In this document: in pieces, positions 7,050 to 15,500 of the stretch
Layout: each line of letters starts with the position of its first letter
Position numbering within the stretch: the stretch's first letter is position 1
Origin: JBNKEI01 sp050288705
GTDB lineage: Bacteria; Myxococcota; Myxococcia; Myxococcales; UBA5297
DNA length: 17,833 nt
Assembly (NCBI GenBank): GCA_050288705.1
Contig: JBNKEI010000100.1
Location: 1-17,833 of the forward strand
Direction of reading: 5' to 3'
Program-made: the position numbers and the translations under genes
The notes under the pieces: model-generated
What the model was told of the DNA's origin: nothing
Database searches by the model: none
What the model saw: the letters and a program-made list of their open reading frames with translations, nothing else

Positions 7050-7394
7050 CTAACCCGGGGGCCATCCCATGTTTCTGCCTCCTAGCAAGTGCATATGAAT
7101 ATGAAACACTGTCTGGCCTGCTTCCCGATTACAATTGAACACTGTGCGCCATCCTTGCTCCGCGTGCCCACGTTCACGTGCGATTTTGGCCCCCACCAGA
7201 ACTAGATGTCCTACCAGAGACTCATCTTCAGGGGTTAAGTCGTTGAGGGTGGCAATGTGTTTTCGAGGAATGATTAGTACGTGGGTCGGCGCTTGTGGTT
7301 GCAAGTCCTCGAAAGCAATAGCTTTTTCGTCTTCATGCACTATGCGTGAAGGGATTTGTCGATCACGAATTTTACAAAAGAGGCAGTCTTCCAT
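7050..7394 (-). CDS. HIT family (HinT-like) nucleotide phosphoramidase/hydrolase
   Basis: A 114-residue protein of the HIT superfamily. 'CLFCKI' (C4, C7) opens the protein. 'AFEDLQPQAPTHVLIIPRKHI' is followed by 'EAGQTVFHIHMHLLGG', whose histidine triad H98, H100, H102 (H100 the expected nucleophile) defines the family. HinT-type enzymes cleave AMP-linked phosphoramidates; the natural role in bacteria is uncertain. A longer in-frame reading from 7490 exists, but I start at 7394: the family normally begins with a short head before CxFCKI, and GCGAGG lies 6 nt upstream. The length matches bacterial HinT. The gene ends with WPPG, as many HinT proteins do, and is followed by hairpin terminators. 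Confidence 0.93.
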   Translation of the reverse strand: MEDCLFCKIRDRQIPSRIVHEDEKAIAFEDLQPQAPTHVLIIPRKHIATLNDLTPEDESLVGHLVLVGAKIARERGHAEQGWRTVFNCNREAGQTVFHIHMHLLGGRNMGWPPG

Positions 7395-7463
7395 GCAAAA
7401 CCTCGCAAGCTGAGGGGAAAAACAATATAATGCAAGATATAGACGCCGGCTGGGGGCTTTGCA

Positions 7464-7949
7464 ATGGACAGAGTTGTGAAAAAAGGCCACTTTTTATTCC
7501 TATTTCTTCTTGCCGGTGGGGGAGCGTTCTTTCCTCTAGATGTAGTGGAATTAGAACCACGATTGATACGAGAGCCGCTTTTTCTGGCCATTGAGATCAA
7601 AGACGGTGAGCAAGTAATTGCCCAGCCACGACTCTTGGGCGAGTCGGGACGTGTTCTTACCATGAACCTAGTAGACCGCGACAGTCCGGAAAAAATTCGT
7701 TTGGCGCTTCAGGTTTATCCTGAGCGCAATCCTGATCAAAGTTATGACGTACATGTGAATGTTACCCTGCCTGATCGTGCACAGGGAAAAAAAGGGCGAC
7801 TCACCATTTATCATGGTGAGGAAAGAAAGATGGAAATGGACGACTCAGTACGTCCGATTACCGTTCGCCTTTTGGTGATGAGGGTTGTGTCGCCGGAATT
7901 TGATTCCTACATGAAGCTTTCTCAACAAGGCCAGAGCACGACTAGTTGA
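7464..7949 (+). CDS. Small exported protein of unknown function, beta-rich
   Basis: A 161-residue protein I do not recognise. It has a basic start (MDRVVKKGHF) and a hydrophobic stretch (residues about 9-24), so it is probably exported or anchored. The rest alternates hydrophobic and polar residues like a beta-sandwich. The phrase 'GEQVIAQPRLLGESGRVLTM' followed by 'IRLALQVYPER' and 'YDVHVNVTLP' loosely recalls the '..PRLLTxxGQxAxI...VxPxVxxDGxIxLxV' module found in secretin-like and BlaR/M56-associated periplasmic domains. This resemblance is from memory and weak. It starts 69 nt from the divergent HIT gene and ends before the convergent kinase gene, so it is a single-gene unit. The ribosome site is weak (GGGGG about 7 nt upstream). 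Strand, frame and length look real because both neighbours leave exactly this space. Confidence 0.65.
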   Translation: MDRVVKKGHFLFLFLLAGGGAFFPLDVVELEPRLIREPLFLAIEIKDGEQVIAQPRLLGESGRVLTMNLVDRDSPEKIRLALQVYPERNPDQSYDVHVNVTLPDRAQGKKGRLTIYHGEERKMEMDDSVRPITVRLLVMRVVSPEFDSYMKLSQQGQSTTS

Positions 7950-7961
7950 CGAAAAAGAAAT

Positions 7962-7989
7962 GCCGGAATCAAACCCGGCTCCGTTAGAA
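7962..7989 (-). terminator. Candidate terminator of the kinase gene
   Basis: GCCGG (7962-7966) and CCGGC (7975-7979) form a GC-rich 5-bp stem with an 8-nt loop. On the minus strand the stem is followed directly by ATTTCTTTTTC (plus 7951-7961). It lies about 50 nt past the stop of the minus-strand kinase gene. The plus strand has no T-run after it, so it serves the minus strand. Confidence 0.45.
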
Positions 7990-8028
7990 CATGCTACCCA
8001 AAGGTACTACAAGCTGCCTGCTCGTGGG

Positions 8029-9264
8029 TTAACCCCTGCGGATTACCGAGCCTGGAAAATATATCTGCATGCGAAATACCTTTTTGGTTCGACACCAAAT
8101 TGCGCCAGTAGCAAGGTCGATGGATTCAGGGACTTCAATGCGATCGATGTCGACTACTGCTTGATATCCACGCTCTGAAAAAATATCCATAAGCATGGTT
8201 AGGGTAAGATTATTATCCAGCAATGGATTTTGGCTATTGACATGCGCTATGCCGGAAATTGCATTACGCGAAATAACTGGCATGATCTCGCTTTCAATGA
8301 ATTGTACAACCTTGCCAAATAATTCGCTATGTTCCAGCTCATAACCATCAAGTCGTTTTACTAATTCTTGGCGTGCATGGACAGCAATTTCTTGGGCCTC
8401 AGGAAGAACGCGCAGGCGATCGTAGGTACGAGGATCGAGTTCGAGCGAGCTTTGGTAGCGTAATTCTTTGAGAATATTGCTTTCCACTTCGCTAATGGAG
8501 CCCTGGGCATTAATAAAATGATAATGATAAATCGCTTTTAAAGACTGGAGAGCAGCCCAGGTTTGTTCTTTGAAAACACGATATCGACGTTGTGCTAACG
8601 CTACATCATAATCGGTAGGTCGTTCTTCAAGAATTTCTCCCATTCCGGTCTTGCGAACTTCTTCATTATGCTGACGAATTTCTTCGCCACGCTTTAACTG
8701 GCGATCCACGCTTTCTTTTTCGTCAACAAACAAAACCATAATGTGAATAGTGGGATGACGGAAAAAAACTCCCTGAGGAGTATCGCGGAATTCGCTGCGT
8801 AACTGGTGCATGGCATTTACCAGAAGCTTCAAGCATTCCACTTGTACTTTGGTTCGAGGAAAACCATCGAGAACCACGCCGTCACGGTATTTTGGATGTA
8901 GTAGATGCCGAAATAGTAAATTAATCACGTCTTTGTCGCCCACCATGCCACCAGCATCTTTGATCTGTTTAGCCTCTGGCGAATCGAGCAATGAGCTGAT
9001 AACTACTGGCGGGCAGGTGAGTCCGCGAGTTTTGGATATGAATGCGGTTTGGGTGCCCTTACCAGCGCCGGGAGCTCCTCCTAAAAGTATGAATTCTTTG
9101 GGAAAACGGAGGTTGCTCCGGCCGAACTGAGCAGTGAGCTCTTCCCAGACCGCATTAAATATAAGGTGGGCATCTTTGATTTCCAGGTCGGCAGCCATTA
9201 GGGGATGCGAATTTTGGTCGTTATTAGTTGTTGGAGAAGATGCCGTCGGTGGTACGGATGACAT
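8029..9264 (-). CDS. Adenylate-kinase-like nucleoside monophosphate kinase with a C-terminal extension
   Basis: 411 residues; ordinary adenylate kinases have about 215. The N-terminal half has a complete NMP-kinase core: Walker A 'GGAPGAGKGTQ' (residues 62-72), 'VLDGFPRT' (131-138), 'DRQLKRGEE' (lid arginines), 'ERPTDYDVALAQRRYRVF' and 'YHFINAQGS'. It should transfer phosphate from ATP to a nucleoside monophosphate, probably AMP. About 120-130 residues after 'YDRLRVLPEAQEIAVHARQ' form a second domain I do not recognise. A longer reading from 9282 begins ATG-AGG-AGG, but GAGGAGG there is an ideal Shine-Dalgarno 9 nt before ATG 9264, so I start at 9264. An Asn/Ser/Pro-rich head of about 20 residues precedes the core. 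It is divergent from the macroglobulin operon with no evident functional link. Whether the genome also has a standard adk is unknown. Confidence 0.85.
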   Translation of the reverse strand: MSSVPPTASSPTTNNDQNSHPLMAADLEIKDAHLIFNAVWEELTAQFGRSNLRFPKEFILLGGAPGAGKGTQTAFISKTRGLTCPPVVISSLLDSPEAKQIKDAGGMVGDKDVINLLFRHLLHPKYRDGVVLDGFPRTKVQVECLKLLVNAMHQLRSEFRDTPQGVFFRHPTIHIMVLFVDEKESVDRQLKRGEEIRQHNEEVRKTGMGEILEERPTDYDVALAQRRYRVFKEQTWAALQSLKAIYHYHFINAQGSISEVESNILKELRYQSSLELDPRTYDRLRVLPEAQEIAVHARQELVKRLDGYELEHSELFGKVVQFIESEIMPVISRNAISGIAHVNSQNPLLDNNLTLTMLMDIFSERGYQAVVDIDRIEVPESIDLATGAIWCRTKKVFRMQIYFPGSVIRRG

Positions 9265-9334
9265 GCGGATAAGCCTCCTCATAAAAGTTGGTGCAATGAT
9301 ATAGGAATTTGAAAAAGAATACTCCTCCTTACCT

Positions 9335-9345
9335 GCCGGACCGGC
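9335..9345. promoter_or_regulatory. Perfect palindrome GCCGGACCGGC in the kinase/macroglobulin divergent region
   Basis: An 11-bp dyad (GCCGG-A-CCGGC) lies 71 nt before the start of the DUF2135 gene and just upstream of a TTGAAA (9350-9355) that could be a -35 box; the -10 (TATAGC, 9374-9379) is poor. A repressor or activator site is possible but unproven. Confidence 0.3.
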
Positions 9346-9405
9346 GATTTTGAAACTTGCTGGTAAGACATGCTATAGCTTCGCTTCTTGCTATGGGAGT
9401 GACCG

Positions 9406-10365
9406 ATGCCCGGGTATGCGTTGGTGTTTGCTTTTTTGCTCTCTATTTTTGTTGTTCCATGGGCACATGCCGAAAGGGCGGGAGGTATTCCTATAGGCCA
9501 AGAAACCTCCAAGCCGGTTATTTCTATTGATGCTCCCTCTGGTGGGTGGTCGATAGATAGAATGATCTCGGTTCAAGGCTCGGTTTCGGACATTTCTATT
9601 GATCCGGTGTTGCTCAGCATAAATGGTGACCGCTACCTGCTACGCACCATAAGCGGGCGTTTTTCCCGGAAGTTTCCTGCCGCGGCAGGAAAAAACGTAG
9701 TCACAGTTATGGCCACTAACCGTGGCGGAACTTCTTATGCTCAGGCATCTGTTTATGCGCAAATTCCCCCGGTTCCTTTAAAGGTCATTCTCACTAGCGA
9801 TACCGATGGAGTGTATACCGATCTTCACGTTTACGAGCCGACTGCCCGGTCAACGATAGATACGGGAAAAAATAAGGAGAAAAATAAGGATACAAATAAG
9901 GGTGAAAAAGGTGGATCTGGAGGCTCTAGAGGCTCAATTGACGCCCGGCAAATGGCGCATGTGTATTGGGCCAACACTGCTAGTCCTTCGGGGGGAACCT
10001 TTTTTCTCAATTCTCAGGGTGGCAGTTTCGACCAACCAGGTTATGGCCCTTACCTTTATATTCATCGCGCTCCCCCTAACGGGGTGTATGCCGTTTCCGC
10101 CAACTACTGGCCCTCAGGTGATAAGGCCCATACGGTAGGCACTTTAAACATTACTCTTTTTGAAGGAACTGCCGGGGAACTTCGCCAAAAAGTGCAAATC
10201 CCTTTGGCTACGCCGGGAACTACTAAAGTGCTTGCCTGGATTAACGTGCTTTCTAGTGACCGAGCGCTTATCTACATTCCGTCTAGCAATCCGCTTCCTA
10301 CTGCTCCCGAGTGGCCTTCCAATCTCCAAGAAGCCACCGCAATTCTTACTTCTTCCAGCCATTAA
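9406..10365 (+). CDS. Periplasmic DUF2135 protein, YfaP-like, first gene of the macroglobulin operon
   Basis: 319 residues with a Sec signal peptide (LVFAFLLSIFVVPWAHA, cleavage about residue 22). Residues about 36-118 form an Ig-like/glucodextranase-type beta domain ('PVISIDAPSGGWSI...VQGSV', 'GKNVVTVMATNRGG'). Residues about 125-270 are the DUF2135 domain: 'VILTSDTDGVYTDLHVYEP', 'HVYWANTASPSGGTFFLN', 'PGYGPYLYIHRAPPNGVY' and 'VSANYW' match the E. coli YfaP pattern. A Lys/Asn/Gly/Ser-rich insert (about 151-177) interrupts the domain between 'HVYEP' and 'HVYWAN'. Ribosome site GGGAG lies 6 nt before the ATG. The next gene starts 3 nt after this stop. In E. coli the homologue sits in the yfaA-T-S-Q-P cluster with an alpha-2-macroglobulin; its molecular role is not established. 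Confidence 0.8.
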   Translation: MPGYALVFAFLLSIFVVPWAHAERAGGIPIGQETSKPVISIDAPSGGWSIDRMISVQGSVSDISIDPVLLSINGDRYLLRTISGRFSRKFPAAAGKNVVTVMATNRGGTSYAQASVYAQIPPVPLKVILTSDTDGVYTDLHVYEPTARSTIDTGKNKEKNKDTNKGEKGGSGGSRGSIDARQMAHVYWANTASPSGGTFFLNSQGGSFDQPGYGPYLYIHRAPPNGVYAVSANYWPSGDKAHTVGTLNITLFEGTAGELRQKVQIPLATPGTTKVLAWINVLSSDRALIYIPSSNPLPTAPEWPSNLQEATAILTSSSH

Positions 10366-10368
10366 AAT

Positions 10369-10968
10369 ATGAGGCAATTTGCCACCATATGCGCGACTGC
10401 CTTCGCCGTATTAATGACCTCCGCTCACGCTGCGCCTCAGGCTATTCCTTCTCCATCGGTTCTACGTCATGCCATTGTAGAAGTCGCCCTAGCGCAAACC
10501 AAATCAATTGATCCGCGCTGGCATCCTGACCAACGAGATTGCGCGGGGTTTATTCGCTTTGCCTATTTGACTGCTTTTCGCCAGTTCGTACCTCTAAAGG
10601 TACGCCAAGGATTGTGGGTAGATGCTCAAGGGAAAAACACTGCTTTTGCGGACGCGCAAACTTTAATTCAAAATAACTTTTCTCTTTTGGGAAGGGACCT
10701 GGAAGCGCAGAAGCTTGAAAATGCTGATTTATTAGCTTACGCGCAAATTAATTCTGGCTTGCCAGTTTATCATCTCATGATGGTATTGCGGCCGAAAGAC
10801 CCTGCACATGGTTCTATTCATGTTATTTATCATCCCGGCGAAAAAGGGGCCACCGTTCGTATTGGGCGCTTGGATGAGCTTTTTGATACTCCCGCCGAAG
10901 AATGGCGCCCAACTGTATCTAATCAGCGGTTTCTTGGTTATTTTCGCTATAAGGAATGGGTTCCATGA
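10369..10968 (+). CDS. DUF1175 protein, YfaT-like, with an NlpC/P60-like Cys/His arrangement
   Basis: 199 residues with a signal peptide (ATICATAFAVLMTSAHA, cleavage about residue 21). The body matches DUF1175: 'DPRWHPDQRDCAGFIRFAY' around C58, 'QKLENADLLAY', 'PVYHLMMVL' around H135, and 'GSIHVIYHPG'. The pattern DCxGFxRxxY, then a 'GDLLxF'-like strand and a His after it, resembles the core of NlpC/P60 and other papain-fold peptidases or amidases, with C58 and H135 as the likely pair and H151 or H155 as a third residue. That enzyme role is inference. Its start is 3 nt after the DUF2135 stop with no clear Shine-Dalgarno, so coupling is likely. Its end shares ATGA with the next gene. yfaT is a constant neighbour of yfaS-type macroglobulins. 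Confidence 0.82.
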   Translation: MRQFATICATAFAVLMTSAHAAPQAIPSPSVLRHAIVEVALAQTKSIDPRWHPDQRDCAGFIRFAYLTAFRQFVPLKVRQGLWVDAQGKNTAFADAQTLIQNNFSLLGRDLEAQKLENADLLAYAQINSGLPVYHLMMVLRPKDPAHGSIHVIYHPGEKGATVRIGRLDELFDTPAEEWRPTVSNQRFLGYFRYKEWVP

Positions 10969-12542
10969 GTGAAAACCAATCGTCGCCTCCCGAATCTTCC
11001 TCTAAGTATTCCTCCGAGCAATTAGCCGGGCAACCCCCCGAGCAACCAACCGATAAGCCTTCAAACACTGGTCCCAAAAATCGCCAACGATGGATGCTAG
11101 TGGGCGTGGCGGTGGCAGGTGCAATTATTTTGCTGGTGAGCTTTGTTCTAAGAAAGAACCCGCCTGTCTCTTCGGTGCCTTCACATGAAGGTGTCATTCA
11201 GAGAATTCCACCAACTTCGCGGATTTCCTGGAAGAGTCTAAGCCAAAGTCCCGTTCCCTTGGTTTGGCTAGAAATTAATTCCGTTACCAAAGTCCGCCAG
11301 GCAGTCCTTTCTAATCAGTGGTTGCAACAAGTGATGCAAGAGCCTTTAGGTCGAGGTTTTGCTGGTTCTTGGTATGGCTTTTTGGGAACCAAGGGTAAAG
11401 ATATTCGTGCACAATTCAAAGAAACGGTAGCCACCGTTATTTTTGACCGCTTATTAGCTGACCCACTGCAACTCATTTGGTTTTCGGGAAACAAATCTTC
11501 CGGAACTCCTGCCCTGGTAATACCTTCACCAGGTACTTCTGCCAAAGCTGCTTATTCAGCTTTGGATGCGGCAGCTACTAGCCAGATCCTTTCTTCCTCC
11601 TGTGTCCACAAAAAGCAAAAGCAAGACCTGGAAATAAAACGGTGGCTTTTAGGAGAGCATGCGCTGTATGCCGCTAAACACTCTCATAAAATTATTCTTT
11701 CCCGTTCCCCAGTGGCTGTTCTGCAAGCGGCTTGTGTCTCGTTACCGTCGATTGTGCCAAGTTCCCAGTCGGATGTCTCCCTAGTAGTGCAAACACAAGT
11801 GGATAAGCGCGAATTGCAATCGTTGGCCACCTTATTAGGAATAGGCAAAACCATAAGATTAGAAATGGTATTGCAAAATAATAGCCTGGTGGCCAAAGGT
11901 ATTCGTGCTCCCTTGACAAAGCCTGACCGATTGGGGTTGGCCTCTTTGCCAGAATCAATGCTTGGAGCGATTCCTGTTAATATCCCAGTAGTTTTAACTC
12001 TTCAATTGCAATTACCCAAATCTCTTTCTTTAAAAAACTTGAAAGCCTACTTTAAAGGCACTAACTCACCTTCCGAGCAGGAAACCCGCCAAATTGCCAT
12101 TCTTTGGACTCCTCACGGAGATAACCGTAATTCCGAAATTGCTATTTTGTGGTCAAAACCAGAAGACGCGAAAGAATTGCGAAAAATCTTTAGCGGACCC
12201 AATGCAATGGTGCCGAAATTGGTGGGTAGACATTTGGTTATGGTTTCTACCAGTTCCTTAGAAAAAGAGATTCAAAATGCTTCCATTGGTAAGATCCCTT
12301 CTTTGTTGAATGCTGATAGAATAATAGTTTCCAGATTGAAAACTCGGGCTTCAGTGGGGTTTTTCTTACAGCCTGGTCCACTGCTGTCTAACCTTGTTCG
12401 GGAAGGCTTTCCTGGCAATACAACCGAATCAATGCCTGGGGAAATCGATGCTGCGCAACGTCGCTTGCAAGAGCTTGATTCCTGGGGATTTTTTGGTGCG
12501 GTTAAAAATGAACTTCTTGTTCCAAAAGAGTCAGATTCTTAA
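10965..12542 (+). CDS. DUF2138 protein, YfaA-like, single-pass membrane protein
   Basis: 525 residues. A disordered Ser/Pro/Gln/Glu-rich head (1-39) is followed by one membrane helix (about 43-62, WMLVGVAVAGAIILLVSFVL) and a large periplasmic domain containing 'SPVPLVWLEINSVTKVRQAV', 'GFAGSWYGFLGTKGKDI', 'GEHALYAAKHSHKIILSRSP' and 'AQRRLQELDSWGFFGAVK'. These and the position next to DUF1175 and the macroglobulin identify it as DUF2138, a family of unknown function. I start at ATG 10965, which overlaps the DUF1175 stop as ATGA and has AAGGA 9 nt upstream. An ATG at 10956 would directly abut that AAGGA and lacks a site of its own. It ends 42 nt before the macroglobulin. It may anchor the complex to the inner membrane (inference). 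Confidence 0.78.
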   Translation: MSENQSSPPESSSKYSSEQLAGQPPEQPTDKPSNTGPKNRQRWMLVGVAVAGAIILLVSFVLRKNPPVSSVPSHEGVIQRIPPTSRISWKSLSQSPVPLVWLEINSVTKVRQAVLSNQWLQQVMQEPLGRGFAGSWYGFLGTKGKDIRAQFKETVATVIFDRLLADPLQLIWFSGNKSSGTPALVIPSPGTSAKAAYSALDAAATSQILSSSCVHKKQKQDLEIKRWLLGEHALYAAKHSHKIILSRSPVAVLQAACVSLPSIVPSSQSDVSLVVQTQVDKRELQSLATLLGIGKTIRLEMVLQNNSLVAKGIRAPLTKPDRLGLASLPESMLGAIPVNIPVVLTLQLQLPKSLSLKNLKAYFKGTNSPSEQETRQIAILWTPHGDNRNSEIAILWSKPEDAKELRKIFSGPNAMVPKLVGRHLVMVSTSSLEKEIQNASIGKIPSLLNADRIIVSRLKTRASVGFFLQPGPLLSNLVREGFPGNTTESMPGEIDAAQRRLQELDSWGFFGAVKNELLVPKESDS

Positions 12543-12584
12543 AAAGCCAATCGAGACACTGAGATTTAGTTAGGAGAAGTAGCA

Positions 12585-15500
12585 ATGAACACCTATGAGG
12601 GAACAGATGTATCAGGGACTAACTCCAAATCGAATGGCTTTAGATATTTACTTTTTATTTCCTTTTCGTTTTCAATTATAGCTCTGCTTTTTTCAGGAAA
12701 AGCTTACGCAAAACCCATTTACATGACCGTGGGCAGCTCGTTTTCTACCCAAGAAAATCCACGGGTAGAGGTAGCATTTGAAAATCATGGCCCGGTAGAG
12801 CTGCGGATTCTTAAGCCACTCTCTCTAGACGCATTTATTAAATCGCAATCCAATCTGCGAAGGGCATGGAAAAAGCCATCTACAGTATTCAACCCTGGGC
12901 ACGCTCTTTCTCGGGGGCTTAATGCAGTGCGCAGCCCCGATAGGTTTTTGCTTAATGCTATTGATTTCAAACTTCGTAAAGAATTGTCATCTAGCCTTCC
13001 TAATCGCAAGCCAGAAACCAATGCGCCTTTGACCAAATTGGCAGAAGGGCCGGCTAAACTGGTGCAGATACCTCCAGAAATGAAATTAATTCGTTCGGAG
13101 TGGCTAAATCTTGATTTAGGAGGACAGGCTCAAGATTTTGATGTTCCTGGATTTTCCATTGGTTTGCAACGAAGCGGATTTCAAGAACGGCAAGTTGAAT
13201 TAGCCCCTTTGCCCGCTGGCCTTTATCTCCTTCAATTAGTTCAAGGAATGGTGGAAGGCCAAGTGGTTATGGTAGTTAGCGACATTACTGCTCAAATAAA
13301 ACAGACTGACCGAGAAATCTTGGTACGAGTTGCTGGTAGAGACCAACTACCGCGCGCTAATGCTGAGGTCACGGTTTTTTCACCCAATGGGAAAATTAGT
13401 AATAATGGAAAAACCAATGCGAATGGGGAAATACGGCTTCCAGTTACCGACTCTAAACTTTTAATAAAAGTTACTTCCGGCGCCGATGTTGCAATTGTAG
13501 ATACTGATTTTTATTCCACTTTAGCAGTTACTCCTGACGCATATATTTATTCCGATCGACCGATATATAAACCGGGAGATACCGTAAAATTCCGGGGAAT
13601 TCTTCGCCAACCAGACTCTTTTTTGGCACGTCTTTTTTCTCCTTCTCATCGCGAGGTAACTGTTCAACTGGTCGCGGATACCAGTACGTCGGCCAATGGA
13701 TCAACCCGTTCCCTAAATACTGAAGTCGATGAATTTGGCTGTTTCTCTGGTGAATTGCGACTTCCCAGCAACTTGGAGGCGGGAGTTTTTCGCATTTCCG
13801 CCCAGGTGGATTCTCAGAAACACCAAGCAGAGGCGCGAGTGCAACAATATGTTAAGCCTACTTTTTACTTGGAGATAGCTTCGCCAGACGAAACGGTAAC
13901 TCCGGGGCAGGCATTGCGTGCCAAAGTGAAAGTGCGCAGCTATGCCGGCGGCACTCCCGCGAAGAGTCGCTACGAATTTTTTCTATATCGATCGCTTCTT
14001 GATTCTCCGGCATGGATTGATGACGCCGGAATGGGAGGAGAAGGAAGTGAAGTAACTTATGGCTCGACCTCGACCACGGAAGGAATGCTTTCTATTCCAG
14101 AAAGGCTTTTTTCCTCGGCTCAACAGCGTATTTCTCAAGGTAATGGTTCGGGAGAAGACTCTTGGGCTTCTGCTCCTTTGTTCAATGAGCAGGGCGAAGC
14201 AGACGTGGAAATTCCTGTTCCCCAGCTTCAACCGGGCGAAGAACGATTGCCATACAAATATACGTTGAGTATTCGAGCTCGCGACGACCAAGGAACTTTT
14301 GCTAACCAAAGCGCTACCTTCTATCTAGCGCCTTGTGAAATATTGGGCTCGGTCCGGCCGGCACGCAAGCTAGTAAAAATTGGAAGTAATTTACCTATTG
14401 CTATTCGCGCTACCACGCTTTCGGGTAAATCTTATGCACAGGCGTCTGGTAAAATAGAATTCGTACTGAGACGCGCCGATGGTAGCGAGAAAAAACTGGC
14501 GACCCAGGACTTCCAAGTAGACGCTGAAGGAATTTGGCGAGGCATGGTTCCTGCCCAAGAAGTCGGCACAGTGTTAGCCCGGGCAACTCTTTGGGACCAA
14601 AGGAAACAGCCTTGCACTGCCGAAGCCAGCGTTTTGGTTATTGGTAATTCTAGCGAACCGGTAGCTAAAGTAGCTTCTCTTTCTGTAGAAACCGGAGAAG
14701 GCATTGTCGAACCCGGAGACACTGCGGAAGTCATAGCCTTATTGCCGGAAGGGTTTGGTCCGCAAGGAAAAAATCAGGGGCCTGTATGGATTACCCTTAG
14801 CGGTTCAAAAATATTTCGTACGCAAATGGCTTATGCATCTAATCTGACCTTCGTACATCGTTTTGCAGTGGAAAAGCAGTTTGGAAGCGCGGTTTATGCA
14901 TCGTTGGCTTATCCCACTTCTTCTGGAAGATGGGAGGAACGAACCGCTTCCTTTCGCATTGTTCCTTCGCAAAGAACTCTGCGGGTTACCATTCAACCTT
15001 CTCAGTTAGAAGTAGCTCCTCTTGGAACCCAAACCGTGGACTTACGAGTTACCGATGTTCATGGCAAACCAGTAGCGGCGCAGGTTTCCCTTGGGGTAGT
15101 GGATAAAGCTATTTACGCTCTCCAATCAGAATTCCGGCCGCGTGCCCTGGACTTTTTTTATCCTCTGGGTCGCAATAATGTATCTACTTTTTACTCCACT
15201 GAATTTCAGGGTTATGGACACGGAGAACAGCTCGCCCAGATGCTTGCTGGTGCTCATAAATATGCTTTTTCCGCCATAAAACCACCGGTCCGCCAGGTTA
15301 ATGCTAGAGACGAAGACACGGCTTATTGGAATTCGCGAATTGTGACTGATCAGGCAGGATTTGCACGAGTCAGTTTTCCTATGCCGGCCAATCAAACCTT
15401 ATGGGTGATTACCGCGGTGGCTGCTGATGCCTCGGGAAGGTTCGGCGAATCCACTAGTGAATTCGCCAGCCGCGGCTCAATGACCTTGGTAGCCTCTGTT

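Noticed and set aside
6868..7065. 65-residue minus-strand open frame after the HIT gene
   Set aside because: It overlaps the HIT end in another frame and runs through both terminator hairpins; no recognisable motif.
7395..7490. N-terminal extension of the HIT protein
   Set aside because: The extra 32 residues lack family similarity, and the ATG at 7394 has a ribosome site and the standard HinT beginning.
7950..8010. tRNA-like GGGTTTGATTCC on the minus strand
   Set aside because: A T-arm of five pairs cannot be formed and no matching anticodon or D arm is visible; it is better explained as the kinase terminator hairpin.
7960..8178. 72-residue plus-strand frame after the small exported protein
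   Set aside because: It overlaps the terminator and is antisense to the kinase C-terminus.
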